Origin: Candidatus Competibacteraceae bacterium
GTDB taxonomy: Bacteria > Pseudomonadota > Gammaproteobacteria > Competibacterales > Competibacteraceae
Assembly: GCA_007120095.1 (NCBI GenBank)
Contig: SKOM01000011.1
Location: forward strand, 1-9,191
Direction: 5' to 3'
DNA: 9,191 nt
A model generated the notes under the pieces. The model was not told the DNA's origin. It saw only the letters and a list, made by a program, of their open reading frames with translations, and searched no databases. Each line of letters begins with the position of its first letter. Within the stretch, counting starts at the first letter, position 1. A program made the position numbers and the translations under genes. Below are positions 7,080-9,191 of the stretch, one piece after another.

Positions 7080-7985
7080 TCAGCGGTTATCAGTGAGTCG
7101 CTGCCAGGCCTGTTGGTACAGTGCGGCGGTTTTTTCCACGACCGCCGATGGTAATGCCGGGCCGGGGGCAGTTTTATCCCAGTCGAGGCCGTCGAGATAA
7201 TCGCGCACGAATTGTTTATCGAAACTCGGCGGGCTGGTGCCCGAGCGGTAGCCGTCAACCGGCCAGAAACGTGAGGAATCCGGGGTCAATAATTCGTCCA
7301 TCAACACCAGATGGCCTTCAGCATCCAGTCCAAATTCAAATTTAGTGTCAGCAATGATAATGCCTCGTCGCAGGGCGTAAGTGGCGGCTTCGTGGTAGAG
7401 TTGCAAACTCAAAGCACGGAGTTGCTCAGCGTGCTCCGTGCCGAGATATTCAACCACCTGCCTGAAAGATACGTTTTCATCATGCTGACCGGATGCAGCC
7501 TTGGTCGATGGAGTGAAAATCGGTTCCGGCAAACGCTCAGCCTGTTGCAGCCCTGGGGGCAAAGGCACACCACTGGTCGAGCCGCTGCGCTGATAATCGC
7601 GCCAGCCGGAGCCGATCAGATAACCGCGCACCACGGCCTCGAACGGGATGCCTTGCAGTCGCCGGGCAATCACTGATCTCCCGATCATGAGAGTTCGTTC
7701 TTCAGGGTCAGGCAGTATGGACTCCAAGGTGAGTGTGACGCCGTGCAGATGATTAGGCACCAGATGGTCAAACCGCAGGAACCAGAAATTCGACAGGGCC
7801 GTGAGCAGTTGTCCCTTGCCAGGGATGGGGGTGGGCAGCACCACATCGAAAGCGGATAAGCGATCACTGGCCACAATCAGCAGATGTTCAGCATCGATGG
7901 CGTAGACATCACGCACTTTACCCCGATGAATCAAAGGCAGCGTGTTAAGCTGAGATTCGAATAATACGTCCGGCTGAGTCAACAC
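7080..7985 (-). CDS. purC: Phosphoribosylaminoimidazole-succinocarboxamide synthase (SAICAR synthetase)
   Basis: Catalyses the ATP-dependent joining of CAIR and L-aspartate to give SAICAR in de novo purine synthesis (EC 6.3.2.6), in the cytoplasm. The 301-residue length is the long form of the family (about 290-310), not the roughly 237-residue E. coli form. Motifs in order: RGKVRDVY (21-28) and SDRLSAFDVVLPTPIPGKG (40-58) in the nucleotide-binding part, GYLIGSGW (121-128), EPIFTPSTKA (154-163), then the two family signatures IIADTKFEFG (210-219) and LMDELLTPDSSRFW (228-241). The start is GTG at 7985-7983, preferred because AGAGGA (8000-7995) lies nine bases upstream; TTG at the next codon is the alternative. 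It is followed closely by the glutamate dehydrogenase gene and is divergent from nrdR. No frame damage is seen. Confidence 0.97.
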   Translation of the reverse strand: MLTQPDVLFESQLNTLPLIHRGKVRDVYAIDAEHLLIVASDRLSAFDVVLPTPIPGKGQLLTALSNFWFLRFDHLVPNHLHGVTLTLESILPDPEERTLMIGRSVIARRLQGIPFEAVVRGYLIGSGWRDYQRSGSTSGVPLPPGLQQAERLPEPIFTPSTKAASGQHDENVSFRQVVEYLGTEHAEQLRALSLQLYHEAATYALRRGIIIADTKFEFGLDAEGHLVLMDELLTPDSSRFWPVDGYRSGTSPPSFDKQFVRDYLDGLDWDKTAPGPALPSAVVEKTAALYQQAWQRLTDNR

Positions 7986-8013
7986 AGATTATCGTCCTCT
8001 TTTTGATTCAGTC

Positions 8014-8042
8014 AATCTAACGGCATCAGGGTTGTGAAGCAA
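8014..8042 (-). promoter_or_regulatory. Weak candidate promoter for purC
   Basis: On the minus strand TTGCTT (8042-8037) and TAGATT (8019-8014) are 17 bases apart. They match the consensus hexamers at three and four of six positions. Transcription would start about 20 bases before the purC GTG. The position is good but the match is poor, so another promoter in this 161-base divergent region is possible. Confidence 0.25.
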
Positions 8043-8077
8043 ACCTTATCGGTCATTGCCCGGCATCGTTATAGCGG

Positions 8078-8106
8078 TTGGCTAAATACTTTGATACCGA
8101 TACAAT
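8078..8106 (+). promoter_or_regulatory. Sigma70-type promoter for nrdR-ribD
   Basis: TTGGCT (8078-8083) and TACAAT (8101-8106) are separated by exactly 17 bases, matching the -35 and -10 hexamers at four and five of six positions. The predicted transcript starts near 8113, leaving a leader of about 34 bases before the nrdR ATG. Confidence 0.55.
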
Positions 8107-8146
8107 TAAAGACCTACGCAATCAGCACAATTTGCAGGATTATTGC

Positions 8147-8632
8147 ATGCACTGCCCGTTTTGCGGCACACCGGATACCCGCGTCATCGATTCCCGATTA
8201 TCGCCCGAAGGCGACCGGGTACGCCGTCGCCGCGAATGCACCCGGTGTGCTATCCGGTTTACCACCTATGAAATCGCTGAATTGACCCTGCCGCGGATTG
8301 TTAAACAGGATCAGCGCCGTGCAGCCTTCGATTCGGCCAAGCTGCGAGCGGGGATGCTGAAAGCGCTGGAAAAACGTCCGGTCGCGATGGCCGCCATAGA
8401 AGCCGCCATACAGCGTATCGAGCACAAAGCGCGCGCTACCGGGGAACGCGAACTGTCCTCGCGCCAGCTCGGCGAATGGGTCATGGATGAATTACGGCAG
8501 TTGGATCAAGTCGGCTATGTGCGCTTTGCTTCGGTGTATCGCAGCTTTCAAGACATTAATGCGTTTCGTGAAGAAATCGAACGTCTGCAACAAGCGGCCG
8601 CAGCTCAACCGACCGATAATTCCTGTAGTTAA
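8147..8632 (+). CDS. nrdR: Transcriptional repressor NrdR
   Basis: Nucleotide-sensing repressor of ribonucleotide reductase operons. The 161 residues fit the family (about 150-170). The protein begins MHCPFCGTPDTRVIDSR, and its N-terminal zinc ribbon is formed by C3, C6, C31 and C34 (CPFCG and CTRC) with the basic stretch RVRRRREC between. The ATP-cone follows, from about residue 46 (LPRIVKQDQRRAAFDSAKL) to about 140 (GYVRFASVYRSFQDI). The ATG at 8147 is chosen over upstream codons in the same frame because the family starts at this MxCPFC, and AGGA (8136-8139) lies seven bases before it. The stop is immediately followed by the ribD ATG, the order seen widely in gammaproteobacteria. I find no NrdR box upstream, so autoregulation is not indicated. 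Confidence 0.97.
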   Translation: MHCPFCGTPDTRVIDSRLSPEGDRVRRRRECTRCAIRFTTYEIAELTLPRIVKQDQRRAAFDSAKLRAGMLKALEKRPVAMAAIEAAIQRIEHKARATGERELSSRQLGEWVMDELRQLDQVGYVRFASVYRSFQDINAFREEIERLQQAAAAQPTDNSCS

Positions 8633-9191
8633 ATGATGATTTATTCATCGACTGATAACGCCTATATGGCGCGCGCCCAGCGGCTGGCCCGCCGTGGCTA
8701 TGATACGACGCACCCTAACCCGCGAGTCGGCTGTGTGCTGGTGCGGGCCGGGCAGATCGTGGGAGAGGGCTGGCATGAGCGCGCCGGCCAACCCCATGCC
8801 GAGGTTCATGCGTTGCGGATGGCGGGTGAGGCGGCGCGGGGGGCGACGGCCTATGTGACCCTCGAACCCTGCTGCCATTATGGCCGCACCCCGCCGTGTA
8901 GCCGTGCGCTGTTGGACGCCGGGGTGCAAAGGGTCGTCATGGCTATGCGTGACCCTGATCGGCGGGTGGCCGGTCAAGGCATCGCCGAACTGCAAGCCGC
9001 CGGGGTCAGCGTAGAGTGCGGGCTATTGGAAACAGAGGCCAGAACGCTGAACCCAGGGTTTGTCATGCGGGCTGAACAGGGGCGTCCTTGGGTGCGGTGT
9101 AAACTGGCCATGAGTGTAGATGGGCGCACCGCTTTGGCGTCAGGGGCGAGTCAATGGCTGACCGATACGCCCGCGCGCTTGGACGTGCAGC
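8633..9191 (+). CDS. ribD: Bifunctional riboflavin biosynthesis deaminase/reductase RibD, 3'-truncated by window edge
   Basis: Carries out two successive riboflavin steps: deamination of the pyrimidine intermediate (EC 3.5.4.26) and NADPH reduction of the ribosyl side chain (EC 1.1.1.193). The first 186 codons are present. The deaminase domain covers about 1-145: THPNPRVGCVLV (26-37), the zinc and proton-shuttle motif HAE (H55, E57), and PCCHYGRTPPC, with C80 and C89 as the other zinc ligands. The reductase domain begins at about 151 (RPWVRCKLAMSVDGRTALASG) and is cut by the window end; the full protein is normally about 360-380 residues. The start at 8633 abuts the nrdR stop (TAAATG) with no strong ribosome site, so translational coupling is likely; a second ATG follows directly at 8636. 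Downstream rib genes are expected from the usual operon order but are not visible. Confidence 0.96.
   Translation, partial: MMIYSSTDNAYMARAQRLARRGYDTTHPNPRVGCVLVRAGQIVGEGWHERAGQPHAEVHALRMAGEAARGATAYVTLEPCCHYGRTPPCSRALLDAGVQRVVMAMRDPDRRVAGQGIAELQAAGVSVECGLLETEARTLNPGFVMRAEQGRPWVRCKLAMSVDGRTALASGASQWLTDTPARLDVQ

Noticed and set aside
8037..8052. PurR-like operator between purC and nrdR (AAGCAAACCTTATCGG)
   Set aside because: It matches the E. coli PurR consensus at most positions but has CC instead of the essential central CG, and its relation to the purC promoter is unclear.

Overview
The window looks like part of a gammaproteobacterial chromosome of moderate GC. The evidence is the nrdR-ribD gene order, a 1611-residue NAD-dependent glutamate dehydrogenase of the large (180 kDa) class, and a long-form PurC. 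The genus cannot be fixed from sequence alone. Gene density is high and most genes are housekeeping; the exception is about 580 bases (roughly 1486-2066) that carry a decayed mobile element.

Layout. (1) 1-750, plus strand: the 3' part of a nitronate monooxygenase gene whose 5' end lies outside the window. (2) 802-1484, minus strand: a secreted LprI-like plus SPOR protein, converging on the first gene. Its obvious start ATG is out of frame by one missing A. (3) About 1486-2066, minus strand: an internally deleted IscB-type (OMEGA/HEARO) insertion element. It has a structured RNA with its own extended -10 promoter and an intrinsic terminator, then a C-terminal iscB fragment broken by one frameshift, then a hairpin-rich right end that abuts the start codon of the LprI/SPOR gene. 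(4) 2213-7048, minus strand: NAD-glutamate dehydrogenase, 31 bases downstream of (5) purC at 7080-7985, probably in one operon. (6) From 8147, plus strand and divergent from purC: nrdR, then ribD starting directly after the nrdR stop and running off the window end.

How it fits together. purC (de novo purine synthesis) and the glutamate dehydrogenase (glutamate catabolism to 2-oxoglutarate and ammonium) appear to be co-transcribed. nrdR (repressor of ribonucleotide reductase genes) and ribD (riboflavin synthesis) start a conserved operon under a recognisable sigma70-type promoter. The IscB remnant sits between the glutamate dehydrogenase and the LprI/SPOR gene and seems to have separated the latter from its upstream region. 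The nuclease domains of IscB are gone but the putative guide RNA keeps a promoter, stems and a terminator, which makes it the most interesting part of the window. The omega-RNA identity is inferred from position and form, not from a covariance search.
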